Of a stretch of 29,734 nucleotides of DNA, positions 11,809 to 21,468 are shown in pieces. The translations under genes and the position numbers were made by a program. The notes under the pieces were generated by a model. The model was given only the letters and a program-made list of their open reading frames with translations. It searched no databases and was not told where the DNA came from. Within the stretch, counting starts at the first letter, position 1, and the number at the start of each line of letters is the position of its first letter. The DNA is from Butyriboletus loyo (Eukaryota; Basidiomycota; Agaricomycetes; Boletales; Boletaceae): the NCBI GenBank assembly GCA_038093515.1, contig JBBPSI010000278.1, positions 1-29,734 on the forward strand, read 5' to 3'.

Positions 11809-14800
11809 CACTGTCTACGCGAGCTCTCCTTCGACGGCGATCTTGGTCAGTCTCGTTTCAGCGTCGATGGGAGGGCGAGTTCGAATCCCCCCGCGCACAC
11901 TTCATTCGGCCACACTTGTACTCGTGCTGACATCGCCATCGTCCAGGTTGCAACGTTTCCCGCTTGAGGGGCTTTATCGCTGGCTTCTACGCTTCCCAAC
12001 ACGACCACTCTCAATCCGTCGACGATGCTTTCTGTGCCTTCGTATGGTCAGTCATAGTACAACAACCCTCTGTCCGCGTTGGCACCCTGCCTTCGGGCTC
12101 GGTCTCAGAGGTATACATCGCTCCCCAGATGAGTGCTAAGCGCAAGGCCGCAGCAAAGGGCGAGGGGGTCATCGAAGGATCGCCCCCTTCCTTGGAGCTC
12201 GTCGAGGATGCCCGACATAGGCACTTGGAAGACTTGAAGCGCGAATATGGCGACAATCTGCGCATAGCAGTTGACCCCGAAACATCCTTTGCTGCAATCA
12301 CAGGTTCACATATTAGAGTACGTACCCATATCGAGCACAGCAATGTTCGTCTGACCTGCTCGCAGCCCCCTAAGCTCAGTCCTATGGTATACAGTGCTCT
12401 TCAGCTGATCACTCGGGGCCGAGAAGACGGCATCACAACTGTCGAGCTCGGCCGAAAGACACGCTATGACCAAAAGACATGTTTTTATCTCATTAAACAG
12501 CTAGTCGAACTCGGCCTTATGTATGCTTTCCTTCCTTCGACGGGTCGTAGTTCTAATAGCGTTTTCCAGCATCAAAGCACGCCGCGGCGGAGTCGGGAAC
12601 CACATATGTATCCACAAATATTTTGTCGAACGAAGTCCCCTCTGGCAGCAGATTCAGGAAGAAGCTCAAAATGGCGAAGCCATCGCTACTGGCAAACGTG
12701 TGAAGCCATGCAACACTGCTCACCAAGTTACCGATCAAGACGGTCCATCACAATTCTCTTTTGATCCGATCGACTCTAGGCATCTCTCTAGTCTTCCGCT
12801 TGTTAAAAATCGGATCACCAAGCTGCTCAAAGCATCCAGAAATCACATACACCAGTCCAATAACCTGCTTATGACGATCGTGAGTGATCCCCTTTCAAGT
12901 TATCCCGTTTATCTTCCTTCATCGTATTTCAGGGATTCGCGCATCCAACTAAGACAGACCGGCGCTTTTTCCAGACCAGGCTGCGCGAGTTGATCCATCA
13001 AGGGGTCATCGAACGCGTTTTGGTTCCAAGCAGCAAAACGCGGGATCGCACGATTAAATGCATACGTCTCGTAAGGTCAGACAACCGGCTTCCAGAGGGT
13101 TCTGTAGTTGTGGGGCAGGACGTAGATGAAGACGAAAAAGACGCGAGTCTTGCCGAGGACGTTTCAGGTTTGTTTCACCGATAAGAATCTATCGTCCACC
13201 TTGGTGATGAACTAGAATTGTAGTTGGCCATAACGAAATCAAGGCGAATCTTACGATCCACAAGCAGGTGTCAAATTTGCTTGAAGAAGCTGGACCCTCT
13301 GGCTTGACGCTTAATGTAACCTGAAAAAATGCTTCTTGATTAGATAACTCATTTTTTGGCTCTAGGAAATATGTGTTTCTCTCGGCAATTTCGACAAGCG
13401 CACGATCGAACTTTTACTCACGCGGGCATCCAACAACAGACCACCCGCTCATCTCGGTGACTTGGCCACCGTAGATCTCATGGAAACCTATGGTAGGGAG
13501 AGACGCCATCGATATCTCACATTTTCGGCGTACAAGCGCGTAATGGCGAGTGAACAACTGCAGAACGCAACTCCCTCTATTACCGACGTTGACCTATCAC
13601 GAGTCGGAGATTTTGCTGCACTCGACCCCAAGCACTTTTATGCTACCACAGGAAAGCTTCATTCCTATCAGGACTCGTTCAAAGATATCACGACCGCAGA
13701 AGGCAAGAAGCGTAAAAGAGGTGAGGAAGGAAGTAACGGAGAGGAGAGTGAGCCGCCTCCTAAGCCGAAACGAGGTCGTCCCCGTAAAACGCCCGTACTC
13801 ACGGATGCTTCCACAACCCCACCGAAGAAACGCGGCAGACCTCGCAAGCATCTCGTTGCCAAGGATGGCGAAGCTCAAAGCGCTGCATCTGGAGGGTCTC
13901 CATCAAAGCGAATGGCGGAAGTCTACGCAGAGGGAGATGGACAAGCGGTTGCAAGCGTTCCACCTGCCGCAGGACAACCTGTGGTAACTAGTCGGCCGGC
14001 TAATGAAGCATTGCTTGACGCTGTCTCTCACAGCGTTCGATTTGAGCCAAACGTGCTTCCTCCGGCCGTTGGGAGTTTCGTGAGCAATCAACAATCAGCG
14101 TCTGCTACTGCGGGCCTGTCAGGGATTATCCATCCTGTTGAACAGTCAGCTGGTGTTCCCCAGGCCAATCGACCATCAGAGAAGTGCGACGTCGAAGCTG
14201 GGATATCGCGGCCAGCATCAGAGGAGGGAGTCGGTGATGTGCAGTCATCTCATGCAGTTGAAATTGCCCCCCGCCGTTCCTCAAAACGTGCCAGGACAAT
14301 CGCCTTTGATGTGGGTCACGGTTCAATTACTATGCCAGGAGACGGTGATGCAATAGTGGCATATGGGCCTCAATCATTGGAAAGTGATAGCCCCCAAGGG
14401 AGGTTCTCAGTTTCAGTTGTTCAAGAAGAGCAGCCCACCGCCATATCAACTGTGAGCGCTTTCCACTCGTCATCCTGGCTTGATGCGACTGCAATTTCAA
14501 ACCAGATTTCCAAAACCATGCTGACAGTTGGGCAAGAATCATCACCAATTCTGGGTCATGATGTAGGCATTGGAGAGAAGTACAAAGATGCAACCCCACC
14601 ACCGTCCTCGCGGCCATCGAAGCGAAGTCGAGCCGACGGAGGCGGGAAATCACGCTCAAATATTAATATTTCTTCTCTACGGCGCGAAAACGAGCTTTTC
14701 AAGGTCATCGAAAACATGGGGGGAATCGTAAACATGCACTCCAAGGACATTTTTGAGGCACATACAGCACTCCTTGATACCATGTCACAGACCAAGGAGC

Positions 14801-17800
14801 CGACTAGCGCACCTGCTGGGACCCGTCTTGATAAACGTACTGCGGAATCTACGCTCAAGAGCCTAGAAAACCGCGGACGAATCAGAATGCTCAAGACTTC
14901 TCTCGTGGCTCCATCTGGTGTCAGCAGACCTGCTTGCTTGGTTTATCTTCCAGATACTCCCCAAGATAAGGTCAATGCTTTTCTTCGCCAACTCAGCCAA
15001 GGCATATCTTCGACGACTATAGGGCCCGTCAAAGTATTAGAAGAGCCTGTTGAATATGGTCCAAGCATTTCTTGGGCGCATCATGTTTCTCTTCCACTAA
15101 ACTTGTTGCAAATTGAAGACCAGGATGAGAAGGAGAACGAGCGTTTGAAGCAGCTATTTTCTCATGATAGTAAAACGATCCGCGACGTTCTCCTGACTGA
15201 ACGAACAACGGTGGCTCAACTGTACGGCTTCGTGGTCGGAAAAGCATTACGGATGCGACAGCTGTATCTTTATACCCTCGAGCTTTTTCAACAGTCCTCA
15301 CCTTCCCTACTTGTCGTCTTGCGAGAACACAGAATTATCGACATTTCCTACTTCCACCAGGATGTAACGCTGGGTCTATATTGCTCGCTTGTTGCCGTGG
15401 TCGCCCAAGATGAAGAGCTTGATCTGCTTTTTTCGTCGCAGGGAAAGCAGACACTGGTGAAGAATTTATCCCCGAGCCTGCGCACGTCTCTTGGGATTGG
15501 GAAATCTAGGAATAGATCCCGCATATTAGAGCTGCTGGAAATGCTACGTTCACTAGGTTTGGTGACCCCGCTGGAGCGTACCGACGCTCCTGATGCACCA
15601 TTCAAGTTCTCCGGCCCCAATGGCGATACCATCGCATTCCAAAACGCTTCATTAGAGGGTTGGAGTGCAAGCACCCCTGTATCAGCACCACTGTTTTGGC
15701 GTTTCCATACTTCTGGACCGATCTACCTTTGGGCTCTCTCCGAATCCTCGCCAGCGTATTGGAAGGAACATCCCATGCGTACGCCGACGGATGGAAAGGC
15801 ATATTGGGACGAGCTTCATAAGGTCAGCAGAGATCAAGCCTACGCACAGGCCGCTGCATGTCCCTCTACTAGTCCGCCAATGTCTGCAAAAATACATGCC
15901 GGCCTTGGTCGATGTCTACGCAGAAGGTCATCTTGGGACCCTGAATATGCCTTAACATGGCATCAAATGCAATACCTAGCTATGCAGATGGACATGAGCA
16001 CTGGCGAAACTCCTTTGAATGCAGACGCACAGTTGGATCGGATTTGCTACGTCATCGGCGTTCCCCGCCACGTCGTTGCGAATTATTTCACCGTTTCTGG
16101 CGAAAAAATCGTTCATGATCTCGAGCGCGCACGACAGAGAATTAAACGGAACCGGAAAGCGGAGGAAGCACAGAGTATCGAGGCGAAATCGGTTCTGCGT
16201 AAAAAGGCAGATGAAGCGCGTGCCAAGCGAGAGCGAGATTGGGATGACCTTCTGTGTAGTATTCATCCCGAGCCTGTGAAAGGTACATTGGCTGTTCGTG
16301 TCCGCGCAGTACGGAGTCGTTTCATGCAGTCGATGATCGCAAAGGACCAGCCGCATTGGGAGCACGAGATCCGGGGGGCTATCAAAGAGACACAGCTGGT
16401 CTCGAAGAATATTATACCACAATCAAAGGCAAAGTCGGATGTCTCAGTGTACAGCCCTACTGCCGGACCACCTCCTGTAGTGCCCAATCCTCCAGAGAAG
16501 TCAATTGACTTCCTGATTGCTCAGCAGGGCCCGCCGATCACACACGCCGTGAGCGTGAAAAAGAGAGGGAAGGCGAGGGAAGAAAGCGAAGGTACATGAA
16601 TTCATGGCGGTCCCTTCTCGTCATTTATATGAGATGACATGGGCTGATGTAGGATTTGAATTAGGATCGAGACGGCCGAGATTTCATTGGACACGAGAGT
16701 TCGATGAGCTAGCGCGTGACGCCTCTGCCATTATTCGCGCGCGATGCAGAGCTTCTAGACTCGACTTGTCGGCATTCGATCAAGTGTTCCCAGCAGTACC
16801 CAGGAACTCGGTCAGGCAGCGTATCACGCATCTCAGAGATAATGCTACTGAGGATGCGTACATGAAACGTCTGGAAGATCAGTGGTATACAGTCTGGTTG
16901 CAATACCGAGGAACGCCTCATCTTCCCGACGAAGATCCCAGCAGTCCTTCGAACTTTAACCTAATAAATCATATTGAATTCCTTCGGAAACATGTGGATA
17001 AGAATGCCTTGTGAGTGTTGAGATTTTTCTCGCCCGCAAAACTCAATAACAATCAGGCGGGTGGGATTCGTGGAACGTGAGGCACCAAGTAAACTAGCCA
17101 TTTCTGTCAAAGAACTCTATAAATTCTACGAGGTTGGAGAGGATATTGCGTCTGCGCCAGCATGGGATTTCATGTGGGGCACCACGGTGGAGGAAGGTCG
17201 AGAAAAACAGTTCCGGAACCAAGCCTTTACGAAAGAACCGGATGGCATGTACGAGAGTACAAAGAACGAAAAGATACAACTTGCGGAGGCAGCGTTGAAG
17301 GCACGTACCCCCATTCTTATCATCCACGTAAATATTCACGTATTTAAAGATGGTCTTCGGCACCCCTAACGAGCTCTACGATCCCCACAGCGCCACTCAT
17401 TTGCTCCATAGCGCTGGGGACCAATGCGTCTCTGTTGCAAGGTCCAATCTCCTGCACCAAGGTGTGCTGTCCAAACTTGTGCGAGATCCGAAGAAACCAA
17501 AGCCAGGTAGGACGCTCAAGATCTCAGACACGTAGGTGGTAATACATGCACCACTTCGGAAATATTGATTAATGATTGTGTAGCAATCTCAACGGTCTCG
17601 GCGGGCCGTTTCCTCGAGACTTGTTCCAGGATGCGACTTCGCTGGAAGACATAGCTGTCGAAAGGGTGGTGGATGAAATGGAATGGCCCCTAATTGCCTC
17701 GGAAGGTGACATCGCTACGTTATTACAACTTGTTTCCGAAGACCAGGTAAGCAAAAGTCTACACTTTACCTTGAATACTTTTTATGTAAACTTTTAGGTT

Positions 17801-18837
17801 GATTTTACTGTGGATTTATCTCAGTCACGAGCTGTCCGACAGAAGATTGACTGGAATAGTAAGAGGGCAGGTAAAGTGGTTTTACTCACATCAAGAAGTT
17901 CAGTGACTGATTGATTGAGTAGATGACGAGGATATTGAGACTAGGATACGATTAAGTTTTTCCCGAACATCCCCTGTAGGTCCAGGTGGGAATCAAGATC
18001 AATATCCCGAGAGTCCCGTCATCCAGCCCGATTCCAACACACTAGGACAAGAGATCCATGGGACAACGCTTGATGGAAAAGAAGCTGCGTGTACCCTCAA
18101 AACAGAGATCGGGCTCATCAACTGCTCTGCATGTATCAACACAGCCTTTGCAATATTTACATCCAGTCTCAGCCAAGCAGATCGTGATCTTGCTCGTCGA
18201 ATCCTCGACCGTGCACGTAGCTCGAGGGAGACCGGACTCAACAAAGCAGAATGTTTAGTATGTTCTTGAATTTATCCGCGTTGTATCGACTAAGTGTTGT
18301 AGGGCTTGGAGGGTGGACTAGGGGGACACATCCTTTGGCTTGTTCACAGGATGATATTAACGTCACCTCCTATATTGCTCTGGACATACTTCAATGCTCC
18401 AATACTAGTGGCTGCGGACTATTGTGGTATCTGGAGTGTAACGGTGTCCGATGGACCCGTGACACTCATCACCCCTCGGCGATGGCTTGATCTTCGCGGA
18501 TACAGACTCGACGGCACATGGGAAGCAGCACAGCAAGCTGTAGTCGGCGTCATTTTCCTGCACCCGGGTATTAACCAGGTAAGCTCTGCTGGCACAGACC
18601 GTTCTTTCCACTGAATTCGTGTTTCAGGCTGAGCTGCGATGGCGTCTGCGAGCGATGTACGACAGACAGGAGATTATCGACCTTCTCTCGTCGCTACAGG
18701 AGGATGGTGTTCTGGAGTGCCGAACTGACGCAAGTGTGGAAACCATTCAGAGTCTGCCTGGATGGCTCAAGACGCTCGACGACGAAGAGACGGTTTTCTG
18801 GTTCATCGCAAAGAATCACCATTGGTATCAAATTTGA
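11791..18837 (+). CDS. TFC3: TFC3, B-block-binding subunit (tau138-like) of TFIIIC
   Basis: Large TFIIIC subunit that contacts the B box of tRNA genes; nuclear. I place 15 exons: 11791-11845, 11947-12317, 12366-12520, 12570-12879, 12933-13167, 13224-13315, 13366-16591, 16653-17010, 17057-17300, 17350-17531, 17584-17746, 17798-17870, 17923-18257, 18303-18578 and 18628-18837. They sum to 2094 aa in frame. The N-terminus MDELVHHCLRELSFDGDLG and the B-block winged helix (about 143-200, LSPMVYSALQLITRGREDG, DQKTCFYLIKQLVELGL) are typical. A low-complexity middle holds two AT-hooks (GRPRK at 543-547 and 563-567). The extended HTH domain is WTREFDELARDASAIIRARC. Later conserved blocks include GVLSKLVRDPKKPKPGRTLK and LVAADYCGIWSV near the end. 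Intron 17301-17349 begins GC. The mid-protein exon of 3226 nt contrasts with 14 small ones and could hide stop-free introns. Confidence 0.94.
11846..11946 (+). other. TFC3: Long first intron of TFC3 with a B-box match
   Basis: At 101 nt this is about twice the length of the other TFC3 introns (45-61 nt). It contains GAGTTCGAATCCCC; GTTCGAATC at 11879-11887 fits the TFIIIC B-box core GWTCRANNC. No complete tRNA cloverleaf can be drawn around it. Confidence 0.6.
17301..17349 (+). other. TFC3: GC-AG intron in TFC3
   Basis: The junction AAG/GCACGT...TTTAAAG/ATG is the only one seen that joins LAEAALK to MVFGTPNELYDP in frame. Using the nearby GT at 17305 instead leads to a stop within six codons. 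Length 49 nt. Confidence 0.75.
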
Positions 18838-19427
18838 CGGCTTTCGTTTCAATCACCTTATTACTATCATTATTACCTTACTACGTTTGGGATTGTCTGG
18901 TCAGGTGTGTTGTTCTAGCGAGTATGGCATTGCAGGCCCGTCGGCGATGGGCTCATGTACAGTAGTAATGAAATTTGGTTTCGCGGTGGGGCCAGCTGGC
19001 AGATCTACCGGCGGGCGACAGATGATTGAGGCTCGCCGACACCGACCCAGACGAGAGTTTTACTTTGAAAGCTCTTGCCCGGAAGCGTAGTGGAGTCAAT
19101 GACTCAGGCCTCGCCGAACTGCGTTTGCTACCGTCATATTCTTAAACTTATTGCTCTTAGCGTCTGCCACTAGCCTGGCCTCCGAGTGTGCGTTTTCTGT
19201 TCGGCTGACGGTCCTGCGACCTTCAACTTCCTAACGGTTGTCCGACAGCCTGAGCCTCAGTGACTCATTGTCTCAGCCAGTGCGAGTTATATAAACGCGA
19301 TTTATAAAGGCTCACTGCGATATCAACTTCTTGTCCACTATCCTGCCGCCGCCGATCAGTGAATGGAACGGTCGATAGCAACACCTTGGTACCCACGTCT
19401 ACCGTGACAGCCCGGGCCACTGTAGCA
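18838..19427 (+). promoter_or_regulatory. Intergenic promoter region with TATA box and two TGACTCA sites
   Basis: No gene is supported in these 590 bp after TFC3. Two TGACTCA sites (19100-19106 and 19261-19267), the Gcn4/AP-1 bZIP consensus, lie upstream of a strong TATA box, TATATAAA at 19288-19295, with a second AT element TTTATAAAG at 19301-19309. The TATA box is 133 bp before the first ATG of the Ser/Thr-rich frame. This is the only clear TATA promoter I noticed in the window. Confidence 0.55.
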
Positions 19428-19724
19428 ATGAACACAACAACACATCCATCGCCCGCGACGACTCGTGACGTTAGCGGCACCCCCGCGATTAGTGCGAAAT
19501 CTTACCACTCTAGTGTGGCTCCTACCGCGACGGCGGAGCAATCCTATCCGGCGACGAGGGCCGGCATTAGCAACTCCACGAGTACTACAACGTCTTCCAA
19601 CTCCAGCTCAATCTCTACTCCAATAACCACTGAAGACGCAAGGAGCGGGTGTTTGGCTGAGCGGATACTCGATGAAAGCGCAGTTGTCAAGGTCAGCTCT
19701 CATGTCATGTCGTGTGCAAGATAA
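19428..19724 (+). CDS. Ser/Thr-rich hypothetical reading frame, possibly first exon of the next gene
   Basis: Open frame from ATG 19428 to TAA 19722-19724 (98 aa). It is very rich in Ser, Thr and Ala (for example STSTTTSSNSSSISTPITT), without a signal peptide or membrane segment, and ends with an ordinary stretch GCLAERILDESAVVK. A GTCAGC donor-like site at 19692 keeps phase 0, so the frame could instead be spliced to the membrane-protein segments downstream. It lies behind the TATA promoter. The composition of an intrinsically disordered tail is visible; function is unknown. It may not be a gene on its own. Confidence 0.35.
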   Translation: MNTTTHPSPATTRDVSGTPAISAKSYHSSVAPTATAEQSYPATRAGISNSTSTTTSSNSSSISTPITTEDARSGCLAERILDESAVVKVSSHVMSCAR

Positions 19725-19807
19725 TGGTTATTCACTCGCGACTTTAGCGTAATTTCCAAAGCACCGTTGCAAGTTGTTGTCAACGGCCTTGGATAGAACA
19801 ACGAGAG

Positions 19808-21123
19808 CATGATCCTTGACAGAGAGTGCTTATGGGCTCTGGGTTGGCCTGTCCAGATGTGCGCACGATGGAACAGATGGCCGTGTATGGTCTTTATTGA
19901 AGGAGTACTGCCAGTCTTCGAAACACTAAGAGGGAAGACCTCGCTTTTATTATGTTCCAGATCTGGCTATTAGGAATGTCGATTGTTGCAGTGAGCGTTG
20001 GTTCGATGGCGGAAAACCATATGATCTGATTATTCGTAAATTCTGAACGAATCAGTTCCGCACACGTGAGGTTTGTATCAGTTGAACCTCTCATCAGAGC
20101 TTAAGACCGTGTTCAGGATCGCCTCCCTCCCAACTCATCTGGTGGCTACTGGATGGGCAGGATTCTGGGTGTTCCGTGCTGCCCAGTTTCAGAGGACGAT
20201 AAACGGAGCTTGTCACCCTATCAACCTCCTTTCGACCTACTGGCAATCTCGTCAAGCCGCTGAATTCCCAAGCTTGGTGTCGAATGCTGCGGCTCTGTTG
20301 GTCTCCGCCTTCCTATCTTGGAGGCTAGCGAAGGTTTAATTAAGTTTCTCCCCTTTCCTAAGGCGCAACATAAATACTTTCAGTCGTTCGGATGGCAAAC
20401 TTTCAAGCGTGTCGGGCTATCAGTCGCGTCTACAAACTTGTGTTGACGTTGTCAATCGTTACTCAACTTTCCTTATTCTTCATCGCGACTTCGATAGCGT
20501 TGTGGCTTGATCAACTCTGGAACGGCGCTATCGGTCATCTGGCGACCTCACCAGCGTACCGACCTTTGTTGATCATGACTCTGATCGTGAGCATTGAAGG
20601 CATCATTGTTGGTGAATGTCTGACTCATACTTCCGCAGTTCAATACTACCCCCATGGCTTGCGTCTGTGAGAGCCCAATATCGGAATCACACTTCATGCT
20701 AATCAAGTCCCCCACAGGGTTGGTATTCAGTGAGGCGGGAACAGAAAGTCGGGACGCTGATTTTTCTCTTCATGTGTCTGGGTTACCTGCTGGCTGGGGT
20801 GCCATGTTTGATTCTACGAGTTTTCGCTGGACATGGCATTCTTCGGAGTGATGACGACGACCTCCGTTTTCCTTGCATTGCTCTCGTTCATACTAGGTAT
20901 TATATGCCGCCTCAACTTCGACAAAGGGCTGGCTCACTGTTGCGCGTGGTCGATCATCGCAACTCACGCTCTTCCTTTTATGTTACGCACCATAGTAATT
21001 ACACAGGAGCCCATCACAGATTGCTTTCAATCAGCTGTTGTGGGCGACCCAAATATGGGGATGGCCAGCAAAAGGACCCGAGGCTCAACAACTATGTACA
21101 ACAATAATTCACACCCCATCTGA
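19808..21123 (+). pseudogene. Broken multi-pass membrane-protein gene (uncharacterised fungal family)
   Basis: Several hydrophobic segments continue one another but sit in different frames. VLPVFETL (to about 19925) gives way to LRNTKREDLAFIMFQIWLLG (19916-19990). A GTGAGC...CAG intron (19991-20081) leads to TGWAGFWVFRAAQFQ and LLVSAFLSWRLAK (20082-20333), and an intron at 20334-20383 leads to SFGWQTFKRVG. The frame then changes at about 20414-20416 to ISRVYKLVLTLSIVTQLSLF and LIMTLIVSIEGIIV. After another intron (ending 20717) come GWYSVRREQKVGTLIFLFMC and LGYLLAG. The frame changes again at about 20792-20797 to GWGAMFDSTSFRWTW and at about 20833 to FFGVMTTTSVFLALLSFILG, ending at the stop near 21123. 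I count about six membrane segments. The pattern resembles an uncharacterised multi-pass family of mushrooms that I recall only loosely. Four changes in the same direction argue for decay or sequence error, not introns. Confidence 0.6.
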
Positions 21124-21468
21124 GCGTACATATCACCACCTTCACTGACAACCGTCCCGGGGTAGTGTAATGAGTGGTGGCAATGAACGTACCGACAATA
21201 GGCGTTGAATTATCGAGTGATTGGTCATCGAATGCGTACATCCGATGTATTGACAACATAACATCGATCGCATTCTCCGCTGTTTTCTTACTTCCTTCGA
21301 AAAAAATTGTGAATCTTCGCGACTACTCAATGTGTAATATGTTACAAGATGTGCCGAGCAAAGGGTTTGAGTAATAGCTACAGGGTGTATGCCGAAAACT
21401 TGGAAATAGGTCCAAACCAAAACAGACCGCACAAAAAGACAAATACAAGACGCATCGGGTGAATGCCC
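21124..21468. other. Intergenic region between convergent genes
   Basis: These 345 bp lie between the broken membrane-protein gene (plus) and the 3' end of the SSK2-like gene (minus). I see no reading frame with family-like content, no RNA gene and no repeat; it is probably the two 3' UTRs. Confidence 0.6.

Noticed and set aside
11846..11946. Possible tRNA gene around the GTTCGAATCC in TFC3 intron 1
   Set aside because: The T stem does not pair (gcgag against ccccc), the only A-box-like stretch is about 10 nt too close, and no acceptor stem partner lies at the right distance.
13597..13878. Long open frames antisense to the TFC3 exon and similar mirror frames elsewhere
   Set aside because: Low-complexity translations with no family character, in antisense to well-supported coding sequence.
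16604..17014. Separate gene starting at ATG 16604
   Set aside because: Its conserved part (from GFELGSRRPRFHW) joins TFC3 in frame through the intron 16592-16652, and the family has this HTH domain at that place.
17061..17369. TFC3 exon reading through to a stop at 17369
   Set aside because: This reading loses MVFGTPNELYDP; the GC-AG junction at 17301-17349 keeps the frame and the following conserved exons.
19265..19480. Minus-strand open frames opposite the Ser/Thr-rich region
   Set aside because: Compositional mirrors of the Ser/Thr codons, and they would cross the TATA promoter.
18838..21468. Trans-acting mobile element or repeat explaining the broken region
   Set aside because: No terminal repeats, target duplications, transposase or reverse-transcriptase motifs could be found by eye.
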